NCBI RefSeq assembly: GCF_013407855.1
Contig: NZ_JACBZH010000001.1
Coordinates: 744,001 to 808,000, forward strand
Reading direction: 5' to 3'
Length of the DNA stretch: 64,000 nucleotides
Source: Actinopolymorpha rutila
GTDB lineage: Bacteria; Actinomycetota; Actinomycetes; Propionibacteriales; Actinopolymorphaceae
Shown piece by piece: positions 24,827 through 32,568 of the stretch. The translations under genes were made by a program, and so were the position numbers. The notes below the pieces were generated by a model. The model made no database searches. It had not been told where the DNA came from and saw only the letters and a program-made list of their open reading frames with translations. Each line of letters begins with the position of its first letter. Positions within the stretch are counted from its first letter, which is position 1.

Positions 24827-26500
24827 GTGCGTATCGCGTTGTTGCCCCTGGACGAACGACCTGTCAACGCGACCTTGCCCGCGCACATCGCGGCGATCGC
24901 GGGAGTGGAGGTACTCACTCCGCCGGCGGAGTTGCTGCCGCGGATGCGTACGCCCGGACGGGCCGACGAGCTGGCCGGCTGGCTGGCCGAGGTGGCCGCA
25001 GAGGTCGACGCGCTCGTGGTGTCGCTGGACATGCTGGGGTACGGCGGGCTGATCGGTTCGCGGACGACGCAGGACGCTGCCTCCGCCGTGGTGCAGCGGC
25101 TGGCGATCCTGGAGAACATTCGGCCACGCTTCCCCCGGCTGCCGATCACCGCGGTGACGACGGTGATGCGCGCGTCGCGTTCGTACAGCCCCGCCGAGGA
25201 GCCGGAGTACTGGTCCCAGCACGGTGTCGAGCTGCACGACCTTGGCGGTGCGCTGCACCGGGAGTTCCTCGGCGAGCCGCACGAACGTGAGCGGCTGGCC
25301 GCGACGGTGCCGACCGACGTACAGGCCGACTTCTGGCTGCGGCGGCTGCGCAACCACACGGTCGACCTGTTCACCCTCGGCCTGGCCGGGCGGGGAACGC
25401 TGGACACGCTGCTGGTGACCGCCGACGACACCGCACCGCGGGCGGCGGGTTCGCTGGAACAGGTCTGGCTGCGGCACTGGGTGTCGGCGACCGGGCTGGA
25501 CACCCGGGTGCTGATGTATCCGGGCGCGGACGAGGTGGGGTCGGTGCTCGTGGCGCGTGCCCTGGCCGACGGTGCGGCTGGTGAGCTGCACGAGCGGGTC
25601 GAGCAGGTCGAGCAGCGCGAACAGGACGGAGCGGTGCGGATCGCCGTGGAGTTCCGCGAGGAGGGCGGCGCGGACCGGATCGCGCCGTACGAGAACGTCC
25701 CCATCGCCGCCGGGGTCGCCCGGCAGATCGCCGCCGCCGGCGCCGAGGTGGTGCCGGCTGAGCCGACCGATGTGGAGTCGAGCCGTGCGGAGTCGAGCCG
25801 TGGGGAGTCGGGCCGTGGGGAGTCGGGCCGTGCGGAGTCGAGCCGTGCGGAGTCGACTGGTGGGAAGCCGATGGGCGGGGAGGCAGGCGAAGCGGACGCG
25901 GTGATCGTGGTGCACGCGCCGGACCCGCACCGCGGCGACTGGGCACGTCGTGGCGAGGCCACCGACCGGGCAGTCGTGGAGGCGGTCGTGGACCGGGTGG
26001 CCGAGCTGGTCGAGGTGGGCCACAGCGTGGGTGTGGCCGACGTCCGGTACGTCAACGGCGCCGACCCCGCCCTGGTCCGCGCACTCGCCGACCGCGGTGT
26101 GCTGGACCGGATCCGGGCGTACGGCGGCTGGAACACCGCCGGCAACACGGTCGGCTCGGTGGTCGCGGCACTGGTCGCGCACGTCGTCGGGCACCGTCGC
26201 GGCGGCGTCGACGAGATCGCGGAGAGCCGGTTGCGCTGGCATCGGATCGTCGAGGACTACGCGTACCAGGCGGTGGTCCGCGGCGAGCTGGCGCAGGAGC
26301 AGCCGTACGGTGACCACATGTCCGTGCCCTTCCCCGACCCGGCCGACGTCGAGAGCTACCTGGAACGCTGCGCGAAGCGGCTGCCGGAGGTTGCCGAGGA
26401 GCTGGGTGGGGCCGACGCGCGCCGCTGGCTGATCAGTTCGCCGCGGCTGCCGTGGGGGCGCACCTTCGAGATCGACTTCGACCTGGTGCCGCGGGCATGA
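24827..26500 (+). CDS. DUF4127 family protein
   Basis: A 557-residue member of DUF4127. The family opening VRIALLPLDERPVN is at residues 1-14, then VDALVVSLDMLGYGGLIGSR, ITAVTTVMRASRSY, DTLLVTADDTAPR, ADVRYVNGADPALVRAL and RAYGGWNTAGNTVGSVVAAL. No enzymatic role has been established; the SLDMLxYGGL block and repeated Asp/Asn suggest a metal-dependent hydrolase or sugar-binding fold. A 30-residue insertion of SSRAE/SGRGE repeats (about residues 315-345) comes from 15-bp tandem repeats. GTG 24827 follows GGAAGGGA; an upstream start is not supported. It lies between nanE and an amino-sugar-kinase-like gene, so a step in amino-sugar or glycoside breakdown is plausible. Confidence 0.82.
   Translation: MRIALLPLDERPVNATLPAHIAAIAGVEVLTPPAELLPRMRTPGRADELAGWLAEVAAEVDALVVSLDMLGYGGLIGSRTTQDAASAVVQRLAILENIRPRFPRLPITAVTTVMRASRSYSPAEEPEYWSQHGVELHDLGGALHREFLGEPHERERLAATVPTDVQADFWLRRLRNHTVDLFTLGLAGRGTLDTLLVTADDTAPRAAGSLEQVWLRHWVSATGLDTRVLMYPGADEVGSVLVARALADGAAGELHERVEQVEQREQDGAVRIAVEFREEGGADRIAPYENVPIAAGVARQIAAAGAEVVPAEPTDVESSRAESSRGESGRGESGRAESSRAESTGGKPMGGEAGEADAVIVVHAPDPHRGDWARRGEATDRAVVEAVVDRVAELVEVGHSVGVADVRYVNGADPALVRALADRGVLDRIRAYGGWNTAGNTVGSVVAALVAHVVGHRRGGVDEIAESRLRWHRIVEDYAYQAVVRGELAQEQPYGDHMSVPFPDPADVESYLERCAKRLPEVAEELGGADARRWLISSPRLPWGRTFEIDFDLVPRA
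25776..25860 (+). repeat. 15-bp tandem repeats inside the DUF4127 gene
   Basis: Five copies of AGTCGAGCCGTGCGG and close variants at 25776-25850 plus a degraded sixth. They are in frame and encode the SSRAE/SGRGE insertion, a site of likely length variation between strains. Confidence 0.9.
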
Positions 26501-26590
26501 GGGGCCCGGGCACGAGGATCCTGGGCATGAGGGGCTTGGACGTGACGGGCCTGGACGTGCGGGGCCTGGACGTGAGGTTCACGGCGTGAG
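26492..26590 (+). repeat. 15-bp repeats spanning a stop and the next start codon
   Basis: About seven units of the type GGNCNTGAGGGGCCT run from the end of the DUF4127 gene to the start of the kinase gene. Each unit carries GTG/ATG-AGG resembling the true GTGAGG start at 26586, so the start region seems to have been copied in tandem. Confidence 0.75.
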
Positions 26591-27614
26591 GATCGCGGCG
26601 GTCGACGGAGGGCAGACCGGCCTGCGCCTGCGGGTGGTCGGGTCGGACGGAAGTACGGCGACGGCGACGGCGGGCGGGTTCGACTACGACGCGGGTGACC
26701 CGGCGGCGACCGTACTCGCGCTGGTGGAGCAGGCCTGGGCCCGGCTGCCCGCGGCGCAGCGAAAGCCGGTCGACCGGGTCGGCATGGGCCTGACCGGGGA
26801 CCACCGCCCCGAGGAGGTGCGCCGGATCGAGGCGGGGGTCGCGGACCTGCTGGGAGCGGCCGAGGAACAGGGCGCGGGACAGGGCGCGGGACAGGGCGCA
26901 GGACGGGTCGGGGGACGAGTCGAGGTACGCATTGCCCACGACGCGGTGACCGCGCATCTCGGCGCGCTCGGCGGGGCGCCCGGCGTGGTCGTGGTGGCGG
27001 GTACCGGCGTGGTGGCGCTGGCGAGGACGGGTGCCACGGGTGCCACGGGCACGGCTGCCACAGGTGCCACCGTGCGGGTGGACGGCTGGGGTCACCTGCT
27101 CGGTGACGAGGGCGGCGGTTTCGCGGTGGGCCGGCACGGGCTGCGGGCCGCACTCGCCGCGTACGACGGCAGAGGGCCACGGACCGAACTCGTCGCCGCG
27201 GCGGTGGACCGGTTCGGTCCGCTGGACGGGCTGCCGCGCCGGCTCTACGGGACGGGCGGCACGGTGGCCGACGTGGCGGGGTTCAGCCGGCAGGTCGCCG
27301 AGGCGGCCCGCGCGGGCGACCCGGTGGCGGTGGAGATCTGGCGCGACGGCGTGACCGCGTTGGTGGGTACGACCCGTGCGGCCGTGGCGCGCTACCTGGA
27401 GCTGGCCGCCGAGCCCGGCACGGCGGCGGGCACGGCACCGGGCACGGTGGCCGATCCGGTGGCGGTGTCGTGGGCGGGCGGGCTCATGGGAGTGACGGAT
27501 CTGGTACGGGAGCCGTGGCAGCGGAGGGTCGCGGCCGAGCTTCCGCAGGCGCGGGTGGTCGACCCCGCAGGCGAAGGCCTGGACGGTGCCGTCCTGCTCG
27601 CCGCCGGCGACTGA
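26586..27614 (+). CDS. N-acetylglucosamine-kinase-like (BadF/BadG family) ATPase
   Basis: A 342-residue member of the BadF/BadG/BcrA/BcrD ATPase family, probably a sugar kinase of the GlcNAc-kinase type. The phosphate-1 loop is at residues 1-10 (RIAAVDGGQTGLRLRVVG). VVVVAGTGVVALAR supplies the adenosine/phosphate-2 region, and VDGWGHLLGDEGGGFAVGR is the family hallmark. Two low-complexity insertions (GAGQ repeats near residue 97 and TGATGATGTAATGAT near 140) come from 12- and 9-bp tandem repeats. It follows nanE and DUF4127; phosphorylating GlcNAc or ManNAc would feed NanE. GTG 26586 lacks a clear ribosome binding site. Confidence 0.82.
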   Translation: MRIAAVDGGQTGLRLRVVGSDGSTATATAGGFDYDAGDPAATVLALVEQAWARLPAAQRKPVDRVGMGLTGDHRPEEVRRIEAGVADLLGAAEEQGAGQGAGQGAGRVGGRVEVRIAHDAVTAHLGALGGAPGVVVVAGTGVVALARTGATGATGTAATGATVRVDGWGHLLGDEGGGFAVGRHGLRAALAAYDGRGPRTELVAAAVDRFGPLDGLPRRLYGTGGTVADVAGFSRQVAEAARAGDPVAVEIWRDGVTALVGTTRAAVARYLELAAEPGTAAGTAPGTVADPVAVSWAGGLMGVTDLVREPWQRRVAAELPQARVVDPAGEGLDGAVLLAAGD

Positions 27615-27680
27615 GCGACCAGCCGACGGCGCTGAGCACGCGACGGCGTGCAGACCAGGAGCCAGGGAACCAGGCGGGAG

Positions 27681-28409
27681 TTACTGGCGGCGGAGCGTCT
27701 GTTCCAGGCTGTACCGGTCGCCGCGGTACAGCGACCTGGCCAGCTCGACCGCGCGCCCGCGTACGTCGTAGGTGACGCGTTCCACCAGCAGGGCGGGGGT
27801 CAGCGCGGGTACCTCCAGCAGCGCGGCCTGCTCGCGGTCGACGACGGTGGCGCGTACCTCCTGCTCGGCCCGGTCGAGGGTGATCCGGTAGCGGTTGAGC
27901 AGCGTCTCGTACAGCGAACCCTCCACCGGCGAGTCCAGCAGGTCCGGAACGAGACCGGCGACCAGCCAGACGTCCTCCAGGCACATCGGCACCGAGTTGG
28001 CCAGCCGGAGCCGGACCAGGTGGACGAGCGGCTCGCCGGGGCTCACCCCGAGGCGCCAGCCCTCCCGGGCGCCTGCGACGGTCTGCTCGGCGCGCAACAG
28101 CTGCGCCCCCGGCGCGAGGCCCCGGGTGCGCATGTCGTCGCTGAACGAGGACAGGAGTTCGCGTTTGCGGATGGCGGGTTCGGCGACGTAGGTGCCCGAA
28201 CCCTGGATGCGGTAGACCACGCCCTCGCCGACGAGTTGCTCGACGGCTCGGCGTACGGTCAACCGGCTCACCCCGAGGTCGGCGCACAACTGGCGCTCGG
28301 TGGGCAGCCGCTCGTGCGGCTCGAGCCGGTCGCGGATCAGGCCGAGCAGGTGCGCGCGGACCGTGGCGTACTTGGCGACGGTGCCGCCGCTGGACTCCGC
28401 ATCCGCCAC
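27681..28409 (-). CDS. GntR-family regulator with UTRA domain
   Basis: A 242-residue HutC-subfamily GntR regulator. The winged helix lies at residues 10-75 (LPTERQLCADLGVSRLTVRR, VVYRIQGSGTYVAEP). The UTRA effector domain lies at 90-240 (ELLSSFSDDMRTRGLAPGAQ, PLVHLVRLRLANSVPMCLED, SLYRGDRYSLEQTLRRQ). GTG 28409 is chosen because GGGAGG lies 7 bases upstream; an earlier GTG at 28481 would add an unconserved head. It is convergent with the amino-sugar genes and probably represses them until a phosphosugar binds. Confidence 0.83.
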   Translation of the reverse strand: MADAESSGGTVAKYATVRAHLLGLIRDRLEPHERLPTERQLCADLGVSRLTVRRAVEQLVGEGVVYRIQGSGTYVAEPAIRKRELLSSFSDDMRTRGLAPGAQLLRAEQTVAGAREGWRLGVSPGEPLVHLVRLRLANSVPMCLEDVWLVAGLVPDLLDSPVEGSLYETLLNRYRITLDRAEQEVRATVVDREQAALLEVPALTPALLVERVTYDVRGRAVELARSLYRGDRYSLEQTLRRQ

Positions 28410-28482
28410 GCCGATCGCCTCCCTGGCCGCGGGCACGCGCGCAGGGACCTCGCCTGCAGGGTCGCTGCCCGCAGGACACACC

Positions 28483-28680
28483 CTAGGAGGAAGGCTGCGG
28501 CAGCTCGCACTTCACCTTGGGGTTGGCGCCCACGTAGTTGAGCGGCCCGGCGACCACGGTCACGGCGATGGTGCCGGCCTTGGCGCAGCTCTGGTCGGAG
28601 CCTGCGAGGTAGCCCCGTTGGGCGACGGCGACGACTCCGATGAGCAGCCAGATGGCGATGATGACCCCGACGATCTTCAT
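28483..28680 (-). CDS. Small secreted or membrane-anchored protein
   Basis: A 65-residue protein with an N-terminal membrane segment (MKIVGVIIAIWLLIGVVAVA) and a small outer domain with two Cys (SDQSCAKAG and NPKVKCELPQ) that could form a disulfide. ATG 28680 has AGGAG upstream at good spacing. Similar 60-70-residue proteins are common and uncharacterised in actinobacteria. It stands alone between the GntR gene and the ECF41 operon on the same strand. Confidence 0.65.
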   Translation of the reverse strand: MKIVGVIIAIWLLIGVVAVAQRGYLAGSDQSCAKAGTIAVTVVAGPLNYVGANPKVKCELPQPSS

Positions 28681-28818
28681 GTGCTGTGCTCCTGTCCCGG
28701 GCGGGCGCAGGGGCCCGCGACGCCGACGAGTGGTTGATGATCGCACGTCGCGAGCCCTACCGCTGAAACGCCTGCCGAACGCCCGACCGGGAGGGATCAG
28801 GTCGGACCGGGGATCGGA

Positions 28819-29286
28819 TCAGCTAGCGGCGGCGGTGCGCAGCGCCCCGGCGGGGGTACGGGTGATCGCCATGATCCGGTTCCAGGCGTTGCTGTGGGAG
28901 ATCGCGAAGATCAGCCCGGCGAGCTCGGCCTCGCCGAAGTGGCGGGTCGCCTCGTCCCACACGGCGTCGGGGACGGTCTCCCCGCGGTCGGCGAGCCGGG
29001 TGGCCTCCTCGGTCAGCGCCAGCGCGGCGCGTTCGGCATCGGTGAAGAACGGCGCGTGCCGCCAGGTCCCCACCGACCACAGCCGTTCGTCGGTCTCGCC
29101 GGCCTCCTTCGCCTGGTGCAGGTGCATGTCGAGGCAGAAGCTGCAGCCGTTGATCTGGCCGGCGCGGATCTTGACCAGCTCGAAGACGGCCGGCGGCAGG
29201 CCACTCTCCCGTACGTACCTCTCCACCTGCCGCATGGCGCGGACGGCCTCGCCGGCGTGCTCCATGATGTCGATCCGGCGCTTCAT
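28819..29286 (-). CDS. AhpD-like carboxymuconolactone decarboxylase-family protein (ECF41 partner)
   Basis: A 155-residue AhpD-type protein. The redox motif CSFCLDMHLHQAKEAGE (CxxC and His) lies at residues 48-64, after RAGQINGC. The rest is helical (FFTDAERAALALTEEATRLA, HFGEAELAGLIFAISHSNAW), as in alkylhydroperoxidase-like CMD proteins. The ATG at 29286 overlaps the sigma stop by four bases, so translation is coupled. CMD proteins are the commonest of the oxidoreductase-type partners of ECF41 sigma factors; the physiological substrate is unknown. Confidence 0.87.
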   Translation of the reverse strand: MKRRIDIMEHAGEAVRAMRQVERYVRESGLPPAVFELVKIRAGQINGCSFCLDMHLHQAKEAGETDERLWSVGTWRHAPFFTDAERAALALTEEATRLADRGETVPDAVWDEATRHFGEAELAGLIFAISHSNAWNRIMAITRTPAGALRTAAAS

Positions 29287-30170
29287 CTGATGCTCCTCAG
29301 CTTCTCGGGATTGCGGACGATGTGGAGCTCGGTGATCCGGCCGCCGGCGACCGTCAGCCCGACGACGCTGTCCAGCCGCCCGGCGCGGTAGCGCAGCAGG
29401 CCGGGCAGGCCGTTGACGAGCGCGTGCCGTTGCTGCGCCGGCCCGAGACTGCGAGCCGTACGGACCAGGAAGCGGGCCACCTTCTCCGCGCCCACGACCG
29501 GCCGCCGGGCCGCGAGCACCTGGCCGCCGCCGTCGGTACGAAGGACGACGTCGGGGTCGAGCAGCTCGACGAGTGCCGCCAGGTCCATGCCGTCGCAGGC
29601 GCGCGCGAACGCGGTCACCGCGCTGCGGTGCGCCTCCGCGTCCACCTCGAACCTCGGCGCGCGGGCGGCCACGTGCTTCCTGGCCCGGGCGGCGAGTTGC
29701 CGGCAGGCGGCCGGTTTACGCCCGACGGCCCGGGCCACCTCGGTGAACTCCAGGCCGAACACGTCGTGCAGCACGAACGCCGTGCGCTCGGCCGGGCTCA
29801 GCGACTCCAGGACGACCAGCATGGCCAGGCTCATCGACTCGTCCAGGGTCACCCGGTCGGCCGGGTCCCCGGTCACCAGCGGCTCCGGCAGCCACGGGCC
29901 GACGTACTTCTCCCGCCGCCTGCGGGCGGAACGAAGCGCGTCCACCCCCAGGCGGGACACGGTGACCACCAGCCAGCCGGTGAGGTCCCTGATCCTGTCG
30001 ATCTCGTCGGGGTCGATACGGCTCAGCCGCAGCCAGGCGTCCTGCACCACGTCCTCGGCCTCGTCCAGACTGCCGAGCAGGCTGTACGCGACGCCGAGCA
30101 GGCGCGGCCGCAGGGCGGTGAACTCGGCCGCGAGACCCTCGGCCGCCGGAACGGAGGTGTCGTACTCCAC
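29283..30170 (-). CDS. ECF41-group RNA polymerase sigma factor (SigJ-like)
   Basis: A 295-residue ECF sigma factor with region 2 (LLGVAYSLLGSLDEAEDVVQ), region 4 (LSPAERTAFVLHDVFGLEFT, EVARAVGRKPAACRQLAARA) and a fused SnoaL-like C-terminal domain. Hallmarks of ECF41 are present: WLPEP at residues 93-97, DGGGQ in place of DGGGK/R, and NPEKL at 287-291, close to NPDKL. The fused domain acts as a built-in regulator in this group. I set the start at GTG 30170, not at 30206, because an exact ECF41 promoter overlaps the first codons of the longer reading and places the transcript start at about 30170. The CMD gene overlaps its stop. Confidence 0.85.
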   Translation of the reverse strand: MEYDTSVPAAEGLAAEFTALRPRLLGVAYSLLGSLDEAEDVVQDAWLRLSRIDPDEIDRIRDLTGWLVVTVSRLGVDALRSARRRREKYVGPWLPEPLVTGDPADRVTLDESMSLAMLVVLESLSPAERTAFVLHDVFGLEFTEVARAVGRKPAACRQLAARARKHVAARAPRFEVDAEAHRSAVTAFARACDGMDLAALVELLDPDVVLRTDGGGQVLAARRPVVGAEKVARFLVRTARSLGPAQQRHALVNGLPGLLRYRAGRLDSVVGLTVAGGRITELHIVRNPEKLRSIR

Positions 30171-30171
30171 G

Positions 30172-30792
30172 TCAGGAGGACGAGCCGGCCTCCGTCGGTG
30201 TGACACCGGGCGCGGTCGGCCAAGCCTCGGTGGACTCGGCGGGGTCGGTGGACTCGGCGGGGTCGAGGAACTTCGACATCCACACGTCGTCGACGTACTC
30301 GCCGTCGATCAGGAACGCCGCCCGCAGGCTGCCCTCGACCACGAACCCGTGCTGCTCGTACAACCGGCGCGCTGTCGTGTTGGTGCCGAACACCCGCAGG
30401 CTGAGCTTGCGCGCGCCGCGGCCGCGGGCGTACGCCTGTGCCGCGACCAGGAGCGCTGAGCCGACTCCCTGCCCGCGGGCGGCCGGTGCCACCGCGAACC
30501 CGTAGATCCCGAGGACGTGCGCACCCTCCGGAAACGGCACCATCGGGGTGATCCGGACGTATCCGGCCAGTGAACCGTTCGACACCGCCACCAGGTGCAG
30601 GTCGGGAGTGTTGTGGTCGTCGAAGAACGACGTGCGGGTTTCGCCTTGCAGGGAAGGGAAACCGGACGTCGAGTTCCAGGACGCGCCGTCGATGGCGAGC
30701 AGGGCGGCGTCGTCCTCCGCGCGGGCCCGCCGGACGGTGAGGCGGGTGGAGTGGTTCTGCACCGCGCCAGCCTGCCACGCGACGTCGTTCAT
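30172..30792 (-). CDS. GNAT-family N-acetyltransferase
   Basis: A 206-residue acetyltransferase. The GNAT core shows LTVRRARAEDDAALLAID, AGYVRITPMV, the acetyl-CoA loop IYGFAVAPAARGQGVGSALL (V-x-x-x-x-RGxGxG) and LRVFGTNTTARRLYEQHGFV. The tail has a short SAGS-type repeat (DPAEST twice). Its ATG overlaps the upstream beta-lactamase-like stop by four bases (ATGA). Its 3' end contains the promoter of the next operon. The substrate, small molecule or protein N-terminus, is not evident. Confidence 0.85.
   Translation of the reverse strand: MNDVAWQAGAVQNHSTRLTVRRARAEDDAALLAIDGASWNSTSGFPSLQGETRTSFFDDHNTPDLHLVAVSNGSLAGYVRITPMVPFPEGAHVLGIYGFAVAPAARGQGVGSALLVAAQAYARGRGARKLSLRVFGTNTTARRLYEQHGFVVEGSLRAAFLIDGEYVDDVWMSKFLDPAESTDPAESTEAWPTAPGVTPTEAGSSS
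30179..30205 (-). promoter_or_regulatory. ECF41 autoregulatory promoter
   Basis: On the minus strand TGTCACA (30205-30199) is followed by exactly 16 bases and CGTC (30182-30179), the reported ECF41 target motif TGTCACA-N16-CGTC. The GTG at 30170 lies 8 bases after the -10, implying a leaderless sigma mRNA. Confidence 0.8.
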
Positions 30793-32486
30793 GGTGCCTC
30801 CGGTGTGGGTGCGGACCTGGGCGGTGGAGAGGAGGTGGGGGAGGAAGTGGGCGGAGACGACGGGGCCGGAGGTGACGTACGGATCAGGGCCGCCACGCGG
30901 ACCGCGAGCAGAGCGAGGCCGGTGACCGCCGCCACTCCGAGCCACAGGTGCACCGTCACCATCGACCAGAACAGCTGCTCCCGGGTGAACACCCGCCCGG
31001 CGAACGTGCCCACCAGCCAGGGCAGTCCGGCCAGCAGCACCGTGGGGACCAGCAGCCAGACCATGCCGGGGACCACCCGCCACAGCGACCGCGTCCGGCG
31101 CCGCCGCGCCCAGGCCCGGGCGCGCAGGATCTCCCAGCATCGGACCAGCAGGGTGAGCACGGTGAGCGCCGCCAGGACGTACTCGACCAGTCGCGTCGGC
31201 GGTTGCACCGGCGCCGGCTCGCGCCCCTCGAGCTGGGCGAGTACGCCCTCGGTGATCGCGTGGTAGGGCACGAGTCCGTTGTAGGTGTTGAACATCAGCG
31301 CTACGCCGTAGCCGGTGCCGGGGACCAGCGCCTGCTCGGCGTAGTAGGTCGACAGGACGCCGTTGTGGGTGAGCCGGGGCTGTCCGTCCTCGGGCCGCTC
31401 GGCCATCCAGCCCATGGCGTACGAGGTGTCCAGGTCGGCCCGTCTGGTCGGTGGGGTGTGCTCGGTGGCCAGGCTCGGTGCGGAGACGATCTGCCGTCCG
31501 GCGTACCGGCCCTGGGAGTTCTGCATCGCCAGCCAGTGACCGAGGTCGGCGGCGGTGGACACCACCGCGCCGTCGCCGCCGAGGAAGCCGTCGAGCTCGG
31601 GCCGCGCGACCGTGCGGGTGAAGGCGAGTGCGTACCCGCGGGACAGGCGCGGCGCGGTCGACGGGATCAACTTGGTGTACGCCAGCAGGGTGTCGTTCAT
31701 CCGCAGGGGTGCGAACACGTTGTCCCGCAGGTAGGTCGCGAACGGCTTCCCGCCCACCACCTCGACCACCCGGGCGGCCACGTCGTAGTTGGCGTTGAAG
31801 TAGTGGAACCGCGTCCCCGGCGAGCTGACCAGCTTCGCGGCGCGCAGGCTCGTGACCCGTTCGGCCAGGCTGTGTGGCGCCGGCACTGTCTGCTCGGGGA
31901 AGCCCTGGTCGCTCAGGCCGCTGGTGTGGTTGAGGAGCTGACGGACGGTGATCCGGGCGCCGCGGGGATCGTCGCCCGCGAAGTTCGGGAGGTACGTGCG
32001 GACCGGGGCGTCCAGCCGGACCCGGCCGGCGTCGACCAGTTGCAGGACGGCCGTCGCGGTGAACGACTTGCTCACCGAACCGAGCCGGAACTGCGTGCGC
32101 GGGGTGACCGGCACACCGGCCGAGGTGTGCCCGAAGCCGCGCACGTGCACGACGTCCGGCCCGTGGGTGACGACCAGGGCGGCGCCGGGGATGGCCTGTG
32201 CGGCCAGTTCGTCGCTCACGAACCGGTCGATCGCGGCGAAGTCGGGCGAGGACGCGGGCGTTGCCGACGTTGCCGACGTTGCCGACGTTGCCGACGCGGG
32301 ACGGGAGGTGGCCCCGGCGACGGCGACGAGCGCGGCGAGGGTGAGCAGCGCCGCGAGGATCGCGAGGGCCGCGGACACGAACACCGCGCGGGTGCGTGCG
32401 GTACGCCGCACTGGTCGCTCCCTCCCCCTCGGCGAGAACCGGACGATCGGGATCCTATGTGCCGAGCTGTCGCGCGACCCCGACAT
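30789..32486 (-). CDS. Membrane-anchored serine beta-lactamase-like hydrolase
   Basis: A 565-residue class C beta-lactamase-like protein (Pfam Beta-lactamase), a likely peptidase or esterase rather than a resistance enzyme. A basic head and hydrophobic segment (VFVSAALAILAALLTLAALVAV) form a signal or anchor. The catalytic SxxK is in FRLGSVSKSFTATAVLQL, the YxN-like motif in FHYFNANYDVAARVVE and the HNG triad in PRLTHNGVLSTYY. After residue 440 come about three transmembrane helices (YVLAALTVLTLLV, MVWLLVPTVLLAGLPWLV, LGVAAVTGLALLAVRVAAL) and a Pro/Ser tail. An SAT repeat follows the signal. Start at ATG 32486 is uncertain. Coupled to the GNAT gene. Confidence 0.8.
   Translation of the reverse strand: MSGSRDSSAHRIPIVRFSPRGRERPVRRTARTRAVFVSAALAILAALLTLAALVAVAGATSRPASATSATSATSATPASSPDFAAIDRFVSDELAAQAIPGAALVVTHGPDVVHVRGFGHTSAGVPVTPRTQFRLGSVSKSFTATAVLQLVDAGRVRLDAPVRTYLPNFAGDDPRGARITVRQLLNHTSGLSDQGFPEQTVPAPHSLAERVTSLRAAKLVSSPGTRFHYFNANYDVAARVVEVVGGKPFATYLRDNVFAPLRMNDTLLAYTKLIPSTAPRLSRGYALAFTRTVARPELDGFLGGDGAVVSTAADLGHWLAMQNSQGRYAGRQIVSAPSLATEHTPPTRRADLDTSYAMGWMAERPEDGQPRLTHNGVLSTYYAEQALVPGTGYGVALMFNTYNGLVPYHAITEGVLAQLEGREPAPVQPPTRLVEYVLAALTVLTLLVRCWEILRARAWARRRRTRSLWRVVPGMVWLLVPTVLLAGLPWLVGTFAGRVFTREQLFWSMVTVHLWLGVAAVTGLALLAVRVAALIRTSPPAPSSPPTSSPTSSPPPRSAPTPEAP
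32260..32295. repeat. 9-bp tandem repeats in the beta-lactamase-like gene
   Basis: Four exact copies of GTTGCCGAC, encoding SAT repeats just after the signal segment. Confidence 0.9.
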
Positions 32487-32554
32487 TTCCGTACGTTCCC
32501 TCGCAGGGACCGGCCATGATCTCTCGCGGGGGTTACGACGGACGGTGACTGCGC

Positions 32555-32560
32555 CATAGT
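32555..32560 (+). promoter_or_regulatory. -10 element of a leaderless promoter
   Basis: CATAGT (32555-32560) ends 8 bases before the ATG at 32569; no ribosome binding site is seen, which suggests leaderless expression of the methyltransferase-P450 pair. Confidence 0.4.
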
Positions 32561-32568
32561 GGACAGCG

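Noticed and set aside
30171..30206. Longer ECF41 start at GTG 30206
   Set aside because: The ECF41 promoter elements occupy 30205-30179, so a self-activated transcript could not contain that codon.
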